Origin: GCA-003244245 sp035606945
GTDB taxonomy: Bacteria; Actinomycetota; Actinomycetes; Mycobacteriales; Pseudonocardiaceae
Length of the DNA: 64,000 nucleotides
Reading direction: 5' to 3'
Assembly (NCBI GenBank): GCA_035606945.1
Contig: DATNDR010000086.1
Span: 25,003 to 89,002, forward strand
Part shown: piece by piece, positions 1 through 8,221 of the stretch
Layout of the letters: every line of letters begins with the position of its first letter
Numbering within the stretch: the first letter of the stretch is position 1
Translations under genes and position numbers: made by a program
The notes under the pieces: generated by a model
What the model saw: the letters and a program-made list of their open reading frames with translations, nothing else
Database searches by the model: none
What the model was told of the DNA's origin: nothing

Positions 1-399
1 GGGTTGGTCGAGGCCACCTTGGTGACTCTGCTCACCGAGCACGGTCTGGCCGCCCCGAAATCGCGGCACGATTCCCCGGTAGTGATCATGTCGTTCTCGG
101 CCAAGGCGTTGCGGCGGGTCCGCGCCGCAGCGCCGCAGCTGCCCACCGTGGCGTTGCTGCCCACGTTGGGCGGTGTTCGCTCCGGCGAGCTGCCTCCCTG
201 GGCGGACATCGCCGGACCCCGCTTCGGTGCGCTGCAGGCCGATCCCGGCTTCGTGCTGAGGGCTGCGGCGCACGGGCATCCGATCTACTGCTGGACCATC
301 GACGAGCCCGACGAGGTGGCACTGTGCGCCGAACTCGGCGTCGCCTACCTGGCGACCAATCGGCCAGGAGCCGCTGTGCGGCAGCTGAGCGGGTCCTGA
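1..399 (+). CDS. Glycerophosphodiester phosphodiesterase, C-terminal part
   Basis: The reading frame is open at the left edge, so only the last ~132 residues are seen. The end of the protein reads YCWTIDEPDEVALCAELG followed by YLATNRP, which is the typical closing strand and helix of the GDPD TIM barrel (W-T-x-D/N-E ... T-N-x-P). The family hydrolyses glycerophosphodiesters to glycerol-3-phosphate and an alcohol. The catalytic residues lie upstream of the window and cannot be checked. The next gene starts 22 bases after its stop on the same strand. Confidence 0.82.
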   Translation, partial: GLVEATLVTLLTEHGLAAPKSRHDSPVVIMSFSAKALRRVRAAAPQLPTVALLPTLGGVRSGELPPWADIAGPRFGALQADPGFVLRAAAHGHPIYCWTIDEPDEVALCAELGVAYLATNRPGAAVRQLSGS

Positions 400-421
400 G
401 CGGACGCGATAGCGTCCACCC

Positions 422-1372
422 GTGACAAAAACCAAGAACCGCCCTTCGACGCACGGCTCCGCCGGTCAGATCAATCCTCGCCAGGCCTGCCCGTGCGGAT
501 CGGGCAAGAGGTACAAGGCCTGCCATGGTGATCCTGGTGGCACCCGGGACGTCATCGTCAGTCGCCCGTTCGAAGGGCTCGCCGCCGAGCGCCAGCTGAT
601 CGCATTACGCGAGTTCGTGCCCTCGGCGACCGCGCCGTTACCGCTGGCGCAGCCGGGCGATCGGGACGTCACACTGGCCTCGTTGCTGCCGGGGGCGGCG
701 GCCGGGGTCGTGCGTCCGGACGGCACGGCGCTGGTCGCCATGCAGGTGCTGACCCGTTCCGGGGACCTGTCGCGGGATGTCGGGCGGGCGGTGCGCTGGG
801 CGCAGAGCGCAACGCCCGGCTCCGTGCTACCGGTGACCGATACCACGGCCGACGGCGAGCAGGTCCGGCTCCAGGATCTGCTGCGCCCGGACGCCGTTCT
901 CGAGATCACCATGTATCCCGACTTCGCCTGGTGGGTGCCCGGCGAGTCCCCCACCGGTGACGCGGCAGCCGCGTTGAAGCAGGCGAACGAGGCGATCATG
1001 CCGACCGAGCCGGTCACCGGAACGGGGGTTGAGGTGGCCTACTGGACCGATGCCGGGGAGAAGGCGCATCTGCGATGGATCCGCCAGGAACCCGAAGAGC
1101 AGCTACTCGCCGCGCTGGCCCGGCTGGCCGCGCGCGAAGAGCTGGACCTAGGTGCGGGTTCCCGCTTCGCCGGCTCGTTTCGCGCCCACGGGGTGCTGGT
1201 CCCGGTGTGGGACTTGGACCGCGAGCAGCATGCCCGCGAATGGACAACCCCCGCGGAGTCCTTCGCCCAGCGCCTCACCCAGGCTCTTTCCTCACTGCCC
1301 AGCACCCCCCTCACCGACCCCGAACGCCGCGCCCTGCGCGCCCTGCACAGCCGCCAGCTCACCCTGCGCTGA
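422..1372 (+). CDS. SEC-C motif protein (DUF5926-like)
   Basis: A 316-residue soluble protein. Near the N-terminus (about residues 24-35) it carries a SEC-C zinc motif, CPCGSGKRYKACHG, the same small metal-binding module found at the C-terminus of SecA. The rest is an alpha/beta protein without a motif I recognise; its overall form matches the actinobacterial family annotated DUF5926. The start chosen is GTG at 422; no strong ribosome binding site is visible, so it could begin slightly later. Function is unknown; the zinc module suggests binding to protein or RNA. Confidence 0.75.
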   Translation: MTKTKNRPSTHGSAGQINPRQACPCGSGKRYKACHGDPGGTRDVIVSRPFEGLAAERQLIALREFVPSATAPLPLAQPGDRDVTLASLLPGAAAGVVRPDGTALVAMQVLTRSGDLSRDVGRAVRWAQSATPGSVLPVTDTTADGEQVRLQDLLRPDAVLEITMYPDFAWWVPGESPTGDAAAALKQANEAIMPTEPVTGTGVEVAYWTDAGEKAHLRWIRQEPEEQLLAALARLAAREELDLGAGSRFAGSFRAHGVLVPVWDLDREQHAREWTTPAESFAQRLTQALSSLPSTPLTDPERRALRALHSRQLTLR

Positions 1373-1384
1373 CCCACCCCTCCA

Positions 1385-1408
1385 CCCCGATATGTCTCCA
1401 TATCGGGG
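1385..1408. repeat. Palindromic element, copy 1 (core ATATGTCTCCATAT)
   Basis: CCCCGATAT and ATATCGGGG flank a GTCTCC loop, giving a 9-bp perfect stem. The element lies exactly between two convergent genes, ending one base before the stop codon of the minus-strand protease gene, so it may also act as a bidirectional terminator. The same core occurs at 7746-7809 and 27199-27262. Confidence 0.8.
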
Positions 1409-2230
1409 TTAGGGGAGCCAGCTGAGGTGGCCGTGGAGGAGGGCGTAGCCGACGAAGGCGGCGACGTCGATGAGGGAGTGGGCGGTGATGAGGGGGTAGA
1501 GGCGGTGGGTGCGTTGCCAGCTGCGGCCGAAGACCAGGCCCATCACCAGGTTGCCTACGAACCCGCCGAAACCCTGGTAGAGGTGGTAGCTACCGCGCAG
1601 GGCCGCGCTGGCCAGTAGGGCGGTGCCCTCGCCCGATCCCAGCTGGCGTAACCGCGTGATCAGGTATCCGACCACGAGGACTTCCTCGGCCAGCGCGTTG
1701 GCCACCGCCGCGCCAACCAGCACCGGGACCCGCCACCAGGTGTCGCCCAACGCCGACGGCAGCACGGTGAGGTTCAGGCCGGCGGCTCGGGCCAGCAGGT
1801 ACAGCCCCAACCCTGGCCCGCCGATCAGTGCCGCAAGAACGGCACCCAACCCGATGTCCCGCGCCGCCGGTCGGCGGTACAGACCGATGGTGCGCAGGCC
1901 GATGCCACTGCGCCACAGCAGGTAACCGCCCAGACCGGCCCACGCCAGCAGTTGGATCATCCCGGCGAGCTGGTAGAACAAGTCGAGCAGCGCAACCTTG
2001 CGCACCGGCGCATTGATCGCCACCGACTGACCGGCCAGCGAACCCGGGGCGAGCAACGCGTCCACCAGCGCCAGCAGGCTCCGCAACCCCGACAGCCCCA
2101 GCGTCACCGCCAGGACCAGGACAACCTCGACGACCAGAGCACGACGTTGCCCGGGGTCCGTGACGACCGTAGGCTGCGCCGGACGCGGGAGGGCCAGCCA
2201 GCTTCGCAACCCCACCCCGCGCGCGTTCAC
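1409..2230 (-). CDS. CPBP-family intramembrane glutamic protease homologue
   Basis: About 273 residues with several hydrophobic helices. The C-terminal half shows the CPBP (CAAX protease / bacteriocin-processing) layout: a di-glutamate in a membrane helix (LAEEVLVVGYL), a histidine about 40 residues later (RGSYHLYQG) and AHSLID near the end. In the usual EExxxR motif the arginine is missing here (EEVLVV). GTG at 2230 was chosen as start because longer forms run far into the region of the divergent gene. Substrates are unknown; some family members process prenylated proteins or peptide pheromones. Confidence 0.75.
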   Translation of the reverse strand: MNARGVGLRSWLALPRPAQPTVVTDPGQRRALVVEVVLVLAVTLGLSGLRSLLALVDALLAPGSLAGQSVAINAPVRKVALLDLFYQLAGMIQLLAWAGLGGYLLWRSGIGLRTIGLYRRPAARDIGLGAVLAALIGGPGLGLYLLARAAGLNLTVLPSALGDTWWRVPVLVGAAVANALAEEVLVVGYLITRLRQLGSGEGTALLASAALRGSYHLYQGFGGFVGNLVMGLVFGRSWQRTHRLYPLITAHSLIDVAAFVGYALLHGHLSWLP

Positions 2231-2315
2231 GTCCCCGACGCTATCCGCCGCGCCGCGGTCGAGCCTTGGCGACCGCAGCGCGCTCGGCCAGTGGCGCCCC
2301 GCGTATCGTGGGCTC

Positions 2316-2693
2316 GTGTGGCGCTTCGTGCTGGCCCGGCGATGGTGGGTCGGGCACGTGCTGGTCGTGTTGTGCTGTGGCCTGTTCGTCCGGTTGGGCC
2401 GCTGGCAGTGGGATCGGGCGCAGTCACCCACCGGCGGCTGGCAGAACCTCGGCTACTCGTTGCAATGGCCGCTGTTCGCGGTCGTGCTAGTGGCAGCCTG
2501 GATCCGGTTTCTGTGGCTGGAGCGGCATGCGCAAGCCCAGGTTCGCAGCGATGAGCCCAGCCCTGCACCGGATTTCACTGCACCGGTTCCCCGGCGTCCA
2601 GACCACCGACCGATCCCGGAGGACGATCCCGACGATGAGCTCGCCACGTACAACGCCTTCCTCGCCCGGCTCGCTGAACAGGACCGGCAGTAG
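2316..2693 (+). CDS. Small membrane protein of unknown function
   Basis: A 125-residue protein starting at GTG 2316. It has two hydrophobic segments (about residues 13-27 and 50-65) separated by a Trp-rich linker, RLGRWQWDRA, reminiscent of the first membrane helix and W-Q motif of SURF1-like proteins. The tail is proline- and acid-rich and probably cytosolic. The following DUF3817 gene starts inside its last codons, so the two are co-translated. I do not recognise a function. Confidence 0.65.
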   Translation: MWRFVLARRWWVGHVLVVLCCGLFVRLGRWQWDRAQSPTGGWQNLGYSLQWPLFAVVLVAAWIRFLWLERHAQAQVRSDEPSPAPDFTAPVPRRPDHRPIPEDDPDDELATYNAFLARLAEQDRQ

Positions 2694-3012
2694 CACCGAC
2701 CGGGTCACGGCCCGGTTGCTCGGGTACCGGATCATGGCGTACGCCACCGGCGTGATGCTGCTCGTGTTGACCAGCTCCGTGGTGCTGCATTACGGGTTCG
2801 GAAACCAGCAGCTATGGTGGAGCGGACCCGTGCACGGCTTTCTCTACATGGGTTACCTCGTGGCCACGGTAGTGCTGGGCACGTCGGTGCGGTGGCGGCC
2901 GGTGCGGATGGTGCTGGTCGCGCTCGCGGGCACTATTCCGTTCATGTCGTTCGTCGCCGAGCGCAGCGTCACTCGTGAGGTGCGCGGGGAGCTTTCGGCC
3001 TCGTCGAAGTAG
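2635..3012 (+). CDS. DUF3817 integral membrane protein
   Basis: 125 residues from ATG 2635, which overlaps the 3' end of the upstream gene by 59 bases. After a polar N-terminus it has three hydrophobic helices and the DUF3817 hallmarks: RIMAYATG, then GPVHGFLYMGYL and IPFMSFVAER. Proteins of this family occur throughout actinobacteria next to other small membrane genes; the function is unknown. Pairing with the preceding membrane protein suggests a shared membrane role, which is inference. Confidence 0.78.
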   Translation: MSSPRTTPSSPGSLNRTGSSTDRVTARLLGYRIMAYATGVMLLVLTSSVVLHYGFGNQQLWWSGPVHGFLYMGYLVATVVLGTSVRWRPVRMVLVALAGTIPFMSFVAERSVTREVRGELSASSK

Positions 3013-3079
3013 CCGGTTGGAGTAAGAGCCGGCAAAGAAGTGGTGAGCCCTGACCGGCCCCGGAGGGAGCCCAGCTAAG

Positions 3080-3988
3080 GTGCCTCAGGTGTCGACGGTG
3101 CTGGATCTGCATCCCCCCTGCCCTCCGGGTGTGCCACCCTTGCTGGCGCGTCTGGTCGATGATGCGGCGTTGTTCCCGCCGTCACGCGCGAACGTGGTCG
3201 ATACCGTCAAGGCGCACCTCGCTGCCCGGCGCGCGCCGCACGCCGGCGTGGTCGGTTTTCTGAACTGCCCGATTTCCCGGCTCGGTGCACTGGTCGGTGC
3301 GTTGCGCAAGGCCCGTCCGGTGCGGCCGGTGGCGTTGTCGCTGGTTGCCGATACCGGCCTGGGTGGCCTGCCCAAGGCCATCTCCACCGCGCTGGACAAC
3401 CCGAAGCTGCTGGATCTGCGAATGATCGAGGTGCCGGCACCCTCCGACGTGGATGCCAACTGGCTGGTCCAGCTCACTGAATTCGTACCGGACGATGTGG
3501 TCCGGGTGGTGGAGCCACGCCGTGGCCGGCCGGAGTGGTTGACGGGCGTGCGCCGGGTAGCCGAGGTCGGCTGCTGGCCCAAGCTGCGGTGCGGCGGAAC
3601 GTCGGTGGAGTCGTTCCCCAGCATCGAGGAGGTGGCCGATTTCCTGGCCGTCACGACCAACGCCGGCGCCCCGTTCAAGGCGACCGCCGGGCTACGCCAC
3701 GCGGTCCGCCATCATGATCCGGCTACCGGGCTGACCCACCACGGGCTGCTCAACATGCTCGTCGGGACCGCCCACGCGGTATCCGGGAGCAACGCCCAGG
3801 AGGCCCTGCGGTGCACCGACGCCGCCGCGCTGGCCGCTGAGGCCGCCGCCTTCTCTGCGGAGACCGCGCGAAGTGTCCGTGAGGTGTTCGCCTGCTTCGG
3901 GTCGGTGTCGCTGGCCGATCCGGTGACCGAACTGGTCCGGCTGGGACTGCTGCCCAGCCCCGAGCACCGCCGCGCGTCCCAGGCTTGA
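3080..3988 (+). CDS. Conserved actinobacterial protein of unknown function
   Basis: A 302-residue soluble protein. GTG 3080 lies about 11 bases after a GGAGGGA ribosome binding site; GTG 3092 is an alternative. The sequence starts with a Pro-rich segment and RLVDDAALFPPS, and later has KLRCGG and FKATAGLRHAVRH. The alternation of strands and helices would suit a TIM-barrel-like fold, but I cannot name a family. High GC3 and intact length support a real gene. It precedes pheA by 72 bases. Confidence 0.6.
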   Translation: MPQVSTVLDLHPPCPPGVPPLLARLVDDAALFPPSRANVVDTVKAHLAARRAPHAGVVGFLNCPISRLGALVGALRKARPVRPVALSLVADTGLGGLPKAISTALDNPKLLDLRMIEVPAPSDVDANWLVQLTEFVPDDVVRVVEPRRGRPEWLTGVRRVAEVGCWPKLRCGGTSVESFPSIEEVADFLAVTTNAGAPFKATAGLRHAVRHHDPATGLTHHGLLNMLVGTAHAVSGSNAQEALRCTDAAALAAEAAAFSAETARSVREVFACFGSVSLADPVTELVRLGLLPSPEHRRASQA

Positions 3989-4060
3989 CCCCCACTGCTC
4001 GGCGTGTCGCTGTCTGATGCACGGTGTGTCAGCGTTTCGTGTACCTAATAGGCTCGCTGG

Positions 4061-4963
4061 ATGACCGTCACCACGTATCTCGGGCCCGCAGGAACCTTCG
4101 CCGAACAGGCGGCCCGTTTACTGGTGCCTGGGGAACAGCTGCGTTCGGCGGCGTCGGTGCACGCGGCGATCGCGGCGCTGCGGGCGCGTCAGGCCGACGC
4201 GGCGTGCGTGCCGGTGGAGAACTCGGTGGAAGGATCGGTGCCGGCCACCCTCGACGCGATGGTCGAAGGTGAGCCGGTGCTGGCGGTCGCCGAGGCCGTG
4301 CTGCCGGTCCAGTTCAGCGTGCTGGTCCGGCCCGGTACCGACGCGGCGGACGTGCGCACCGTGGCGACCCATCCGCACGCCGCGGCGCAGGTGCGGTGTT
4401 GGCTGGGTACACACTTGCCGGACGCGACCACGATGCTGACCGACTCCACGTCCGCGGCGGCGGTCGCGGTGCTCGAGGCTCGGGCCGACGCCGCGGTGTG
4501 CGCCCCGGTCGCGCTGGCCCACTACCCGCTGGCCGAGCTGGCCAGCGGGGTGCACGACAAAGCCGATGCCAAGACCCGTTTCCTGCTGTTGCGCCGCCCC
4601 GGCATGCTGCCGCCGCCCACCGGCGCAGATCGCACGTCGCTGGTCGCGGTATCCGCCGACCGGCCCGGAGCGCTGCTGGAGGTGCTCGCCGAGTTCGCCT
4701 TGCGCGGGATCAACCTGACCCGGATCGAGTCCCGGCCGATGAAGGCCAAACTGGGTGAATACCAGTTCTTCCTGGACTGTGAGGGTCACGTGGCCGAGGA
4801 CGCGGTCGGCGACGCGCTGGCCGAGCTGCATCGTCGGTGCGCCTGGGTACGCTTCCTCGGCTCGTACCCTCGAGTCGGGGTACCCCGCCCCGGTCCGGAC
4901 CCGGTCGGGTTCTCCGCCGCCCGGCACTGGCTCAGCGCGGTACGCGCCGGCCGCAGTGCCTAA
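4061..4963 (+). CDS. pheA: Prephenate dehydratase
   Basis: Converts prephenate to phenylpyruvate in phenylalanine synthesis. The 300-residue protein opens with YLGPAGTFAEQAA. The catalytic domain includes ENSVEGSVPATLDAM and the T-R-F signature (KTRFLLLRRP). A C-terminal ACT domain (about residues 193-270) has GALLEVLAEFALRGINLTRIESRP, the phenylalanine-sensing motif, so feedback inhibition is expected. It is a single-function enzyme with no chorismate mutase domain. ATG 4061 agrees with family N-termini. The next gene, a histidine phosphatase, follows 99 bases downstream, as in mycobacteria. Confidence 0.96.
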   Translation: MTVTTYLGPAGTFAEQAARLLVPGEQLRSAASVHAAIAALRARQADAACVPVENSVEGSVPATLDAMVEGEPVLAVAEAVLPVQFSVLVRPGTDAADVRTVATHPHAAAQVRCWLGTHLPDATTMLTDSTSAAAVAVLEARADAAVCAPVALAHYPLAELASGVHDKADAKTRFLLLRRPGMLPPPTGADRTSLVAVSADRPGALLEVLAEFALRGINLTRIESRPMKAKLGEYQFFLDCEGHVAEDAVGDALAELHRRCAWVRFLGSYPRVGVPRPGPDPVGFSAARHWLSAVRAGRSA

Positions 4964-5062
4964 CCCCCGGTTGGCGTGTCTTCAAGTACCGCCAACACCT
5001 ACGGCGCAGGTCTCCAACAGCTACCAACCCCGCCGGCCGCCAGCGCCGACCGAAGCGGCATC

Positions 5063-5683
5063 ATGACCGACTCCCTCCGGCTGGTGCTGGTTCGGCACGG
5101 ACAGACCACGGCTAACGCCGAAGGCATCCTGGACACCCGCCCGCCGGGGCAGCCGTTGACCGAGGAGGGCCACCGGCAAGCCGGCGAGCTGGCGCAGCGA
5201 CTGGCCGGTGAACCGGTGGTGGCCGTCTATGCCAGCCAGGCGTTGCGCGCTCAACAGACCGCGCGCCCGGTGGCGATCCGGCACGGCCTGGCGGCACCAG
5301 AAATCCTCGCCGGGGTGCACGAGGTGTTCATCGGGGACCTAGAGGGGCGCCGGACACCGGAGGCGCATCGCGTCCTGCACGAGCTCTATCACGCCTGGCA
5401 CTCCGGTGACCTGGAGGCGGCCCGCCCCGGTGGAGAGTCGGGTAAGCAGGTGCTCGATCGTTACCTCGCCGACGTCGCGGCGATCCGCTCGGCGCATCGG
5501 CACGGTACCGCGGTGCTGGTCAGCCACGGTGCCGCGATCCGGCTGGCAGTGGTCGCACTGGCAGCCAATATCGACGGCGCCTTCGCAGAACCGCGCTACC
5601 TAGCTAATGCGGCGACGGTGTTGCTGGAGGCGGACGAGGCCGGCTGGCGGTGCCTACGCTGGGACGATATCGACCTCGGTTAG
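5063..5683 (+). CDS. Histidine phosphatase (phosphoglycerate-mutase-like)
   Basis: 206 residues starting at ATG 5063. The N-terminal LVLVRHGQTTAN carries the catalytic RHG, and the second histidine is in VLVSHGAAIRL near residue 155. This is the branch 1 histidine phosphatase fold, which removes phosphate through a phosphohistidine intermediate. The exact substrate cannot be read from sequence. An upstream extension to 4976 is open but has no homologous look, so the ATG is preferred. Confidence 0.88.
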   Translation: MTDSLRLVLVRHGQTTANAEGILDTRPPGQPLTEEGHRQAGELAQRLAGEPVVAVYASQALRAQQTARPVAIRHGLAAPEILAGVHEVFIGDLEGRRTPEAHRVLHELYHAWHSGDLEAARPGGESGKQVLDRYLADVAAIRSAHRHGTAVLVSHGAAIRLAVVALAANIDGAFAEPRYLANAATVLLEADEAGWRCLRWDDIDLG

Positions 5684-5845
5684 CCCGGCGGGGTGGCCGA
5701 TCACGCTGACTGACGGCTTAGGTAGGCGTCTGGCGCGGCGGGTCGCTGAGTTGGCGGGCGCACCCGCCGGCCCTTGCGGCACGCTGTGGTCGGCGACAGC
5801 GCAGCGTTGACCGCCACAGATCCGCCGCCACCGCCGTCTCGGGTA

Positions 5846-6220
5846 TTACCGGTACCGGAAACCGTCGAGGAAGCGGCGGAACAAGCCACCTTCGGGTGCC
5901 AACGCCGGACGGGGCGCCGGCGTGGTGCGCAACTGGCGCGCGATCGGCTGGTCGTAGTCGGTCCTGGCAATGGCGTCCACGACCTGGGACTCATCAAAGC
6001 CTTCTGAGCCTTCGATTACGGGAACGAAGCCGACGAGGACACCGTCGCGCATCACTTGCGCTTCGAGACTCGCCGTGCCGTCGGTGTCCCACAGCGCCTC
6101 GCGCCCGTCGGGAAGCGACACCCGCACGCCACTGGAGTACTCACCAGGCCTTACCAGGTGTGCGTCCACACCGCGCTCGCGCAGCGCGTCGACAACCCGA
6201 CGGGCCCTATTCTCGTCCAT
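5846..6220 (-). CDS. Conserved hypothetical protein
   Basis: 124 residues starting MDENRARRVVDALRERG. The body, with SLPDGREALWDTDGTASLEAQ and DGVLVGFVP, is compact alpha/beta. The last ~25 residues are Pro/Arg-rich. A similar gene sits beside pheA and the phosphatase in mycobacteria (from memory, the Rv3836 position), so the neighbourhood is conserved. The function is unknown. It is convergent with the phosphatase gene upstream. Confidence 0.72.
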   Translation of the reverse strand: MDENRARRVVDALRERGVDAHLVRPGEYSSGVRVSLPDGREALWDTDGTASLEAQVMRDGVLVGFVPVIEGSEGFDESQVVDAIARTDYDQPIARQLRTTPAPRPALAPEGGLFRRFLDGFRYR

Positions 6221-6365
6221 CCCCGAAACTTACCTTTGACCGCATTCAGCAGGCGGTCAGCCCGCTGAATGCGGCGGGTGCGCGAGTAGGGCGCCCTGAG
6301 CGTCGACGATGAGTACTGGCCTAAGATCCGCGGCTGGAATGCAGATCGGAGCAGAGGAGACAGCC

Positions 6366-6866
6366 GTGACGGCGATACAGGACCTGGTGGAGCGCAACTC
6401 ATTCCGCGCAGGTACCGGCCCTGGCCCCATGGCGTCTGTCCCCAGCCTGCACATCGCGGTGGTGGCCTGCATGGACGCCCGGCTCGACCCGGTTCAGCTG
6501 CTCGGCCTGCGGCCCGGTGAGGCGCACGTGATCCGCAATGCGGGCGGCGCCGTCACCGATGACGTCGTGCGCTCGCTGGCGGTCAGCCAGCGCAAGCTGG
6601 GCACCACCGAGGTGATGCTGTTGCACCACACCAAATGCGGCATGGCGACATTCACCGACTCCGACTTCTGGGCCGAACTTCAAGACGCTACCGGCCTGCG
6701 GCCGACCTGGGCGGTGGAGACCTTCAGCGATGCCGAAGCCGACGTTCGCCAGTCCATGGAACGGGTGCGGCGCAGCCCGTTTTTGGCGAATTCCACGGCG
6801 GTGCGTGGTTTCGTCGTCGACATCGACACCGGCGATCTCACCGAGGTCTCCGCGCTGCAACCGTGA
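6366..6866 (+). CDS. Beta-class carbonic anhydrase
   Basis: 166 residues. Interconverts CO2 and bicarbonate. Zinc-site motifs are visible: CMDARLDP (Cys, plus the Asp-Arg dyad) and HHTKCG (His and Cys). GTG 6366 is preceded by AGAGGAGA at good spacing, which favours it over the in-frame ATG at 6339. The stop codon overlaps the start of mutY in a GTGA arrangement, so the two are translationally coupled. The protein belongs to the short actinobacterial group. Confidence 0.93.
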   Translation: MTAIQDLVERNSFRAGTGPGPMASVPSLHIAVVACMDARLDPVQLLGLRPGEAHVIRNAGGAVTDDVVRSLAVSQRKLGTTEVMLLHHTKCGMATFTDSDFWAELQDATGLRPTWAVETFSDAEADVRQSMERVRRSPFLANSTAVRGFVVDIDTGDLTEVSALQP

Positions 6867-7744
6867 ACGCCGCCCAACTGATCGCCTGGTTCGACGCCGA
6901 GGCACGGGATCTGCCGTGGCGCGCGCCTGGCACCACGCCGTGGGGTGTACTGGTCAGCGAGGTGATGCTGCAACAGACTCCGGTGCATCGCGTCGCTGGA
7001 GTCTGGACCGAGTGGATGACCCGCTGGCCCGCTCCCTCGAGCTTGGCCGCCGAGACAGCCGGCACGGTGGTCCGCGCGTGGGGAAAGTTGGGCTATCCGC
7101 GCCGGGCGCTGCGGTTGCATGCCGCTGCCACCGCCATCGCCGCCCAGCACGACGACGTGGTCCCCGCTGAGGTTGACGTGCTGCTCGCGCTGCCAGGGAT
7201 CGGCGCTTACACCGCCCGTGCTGTAGCAGCGTTCGGCTACGGCCACCGCGTGCCGGTGGTGGACACCAATGTGCGCCGGGTGATGGCCCGCGCCATGCAC
7301 GGCCAGGCGGATTCCGGTCCGCCGTCGACCTCCCGGGATCTGTCTGACGTGGATAGCGTGCTGCCCGGCACGCGAGCGGCCCGGTTCTGCGCCGCGTTGA
7401 TGGAGCTCGGCGCGGTAGTCTGCACTGCCCGCCAGCCGCGCTGCGCGGCGTGCCCGCTGGCCGGTGAGTGCGCCTGGGTACGCGCCGGCCGGCCTCCCGG
7501 CACAGTCGCCGCCCGATCGGCGCAGCGCTACGCGGGCACCGATCGTCAGGTGCGCGGGCTGTTGCTCGACGTTCTGCGCGCCGCTGCCGATCCGGTTGCC
7601 CGGGCTCAGCTGGATGCAGTCTGGCGCGACGCGTCGCAGCGTGACCGGTGTCTGGGCTCGTTACTGATCGATGGCCTGGTGCAGCAGACCCACGACGGCC
7701 GCTTCGCCCTACCCGGTGAAGCGCCCACTCCTGTCACCCCGTAA
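6863..7744 (+). CDS. mutY: A/G-specific adenine DNA glycosylase
   Basis: 293 residues from GTG 6863, overlapping the carbonic anhydrase stop. Removes adenine mispaired with 8-oxoguanine. Visible features: SEVMLQQTPV with the catalytic Glu; the helix-hairpin-helix LPGIGAYTARAVAAFGYG; catalytic Asp in VVDTNVRRVMAR; and a [4Fe-4S] cluster motif C-x6-9-C-x2-C-x5-C in CTARQPRCAACPLAGEC (about residues 187-203). The C-terminal NUDIX-like domain of longer MutY proteins is absent, which is usual in this phylum. Confidence 0.95.
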   Translation: MNAAQLIAWFDAEARDLPWRAPGTTPWGVLVSEVMLQQTPVHRVAGVWTEWMTRWPAPSSLAAETAGTVVRAWGKLGYPRRALRLHAAATAIAAQHDDVVPAEVDVLLALPGIGAYTARAVAAFGYGHRVPVVDTNVRRVMARAMHGQADSGPPSTSRDLSDVDSVLPGTRAARFCAALMELGAVVCTARQPRCAACPLAGECAWVRAGRPPGTVAARSAQRYAGTDRQVRGLLLDVLRAAADPVARAQLDAVWRDASQRDRCLGSLLIDGLVQQTHDGRFALPGEAPTPVTP

Positions 7745-7745
7745 T

Positions 7746-7809
7746 CCCGTTATGGAGACATATCGGGGGTTCTCGGGCCCCCGACAGCCCGATATGTCTC
7801 CATAACGGG
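7746..7809. repeat. Palindromic element, copy 2 (22-bp perfect arms)
   Basis: Arms at 7746-7767 (CCCGTTATGGAGACATATCG..) and 7788-7809 are perfect reverse complements of 22 bp around a 20-base loop. The element fills the gap between mutY and mhuD, both on the plus strand. Compared with copy 3 (27199-27262), the outer bases differ (TTATGG versus ACATGG), but both arms changed together. Confidence 0.85.
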
Positions 7810-7830
7810 TAGGGGTCGTAGGCTGGCGGC

Positions 7831-8160
7831 ATGGCCGTCGTGAAGATCAACGCAATTGAGGTGCCGGAAGGCGCCGGCCCGGAGTTGGAACGCCGGTTCG
7901 CGGCCCGGCACGGATCGGTGACCTCTGCCCCAGGCTTCCTCAGCTTCGAATTGCTACGCCCGGTGGCCGGGGACCATCGATATTTCGTCTACTCGCGGTG
8001 GGAGACCGAGGAGGACTTCCAAGCCTGGCGCAACGGCCCGGCGATGGAGGCGCACACCGAGGGCCGCGCGAAGCCGATATCCACCGGCGCCTCACTGCTG
8101 GAGTTCGAAGTCGCGCTGTCTGCCGAGGCGTCGACGAGCACGGCGCCAGGCACCCCATAA
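7831..8160 (+). CDS. mhuD: Heme-degrading monooxygenase, MhuD-like (ABM domain)
   Basis: 109 residues opening with MAVVKINAIEVPEGAGPELE, nearly identical in pattern to mycobacterial MhuD, which opens heme to mycobilins and frees iron. The residues important in MhuD are all in register: Asn7, Trp66 and His75 (the heme ligand). The dimeric ferredoxin-like fold is complete. Position after mutY matches mycobacterial synteny. A role in recovering iron from heme is inferred from homology. Confidence 0.88.
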   Translation: MAVVKINAIEVPEGAGPELERRFAARHGSVTSAPGFLSFELLRPVAGDHRYFVYSRWETEEDFQAWRNGPAMEAHTEGRAKPISTGASLLEFEVALSAEASTSTAPGTP

Positions 8161-8221
8161 CCACCACTGCACAATCACAATCCCCGAACTGGCCACCTAG
8201 GCCGATGCCGGTGATTACTCG

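Noticed and set aside
7464..7667. Second gene inside the 3' part of mutY
   Set aside because: An out-of-frame shadow of mutY with no start signal.
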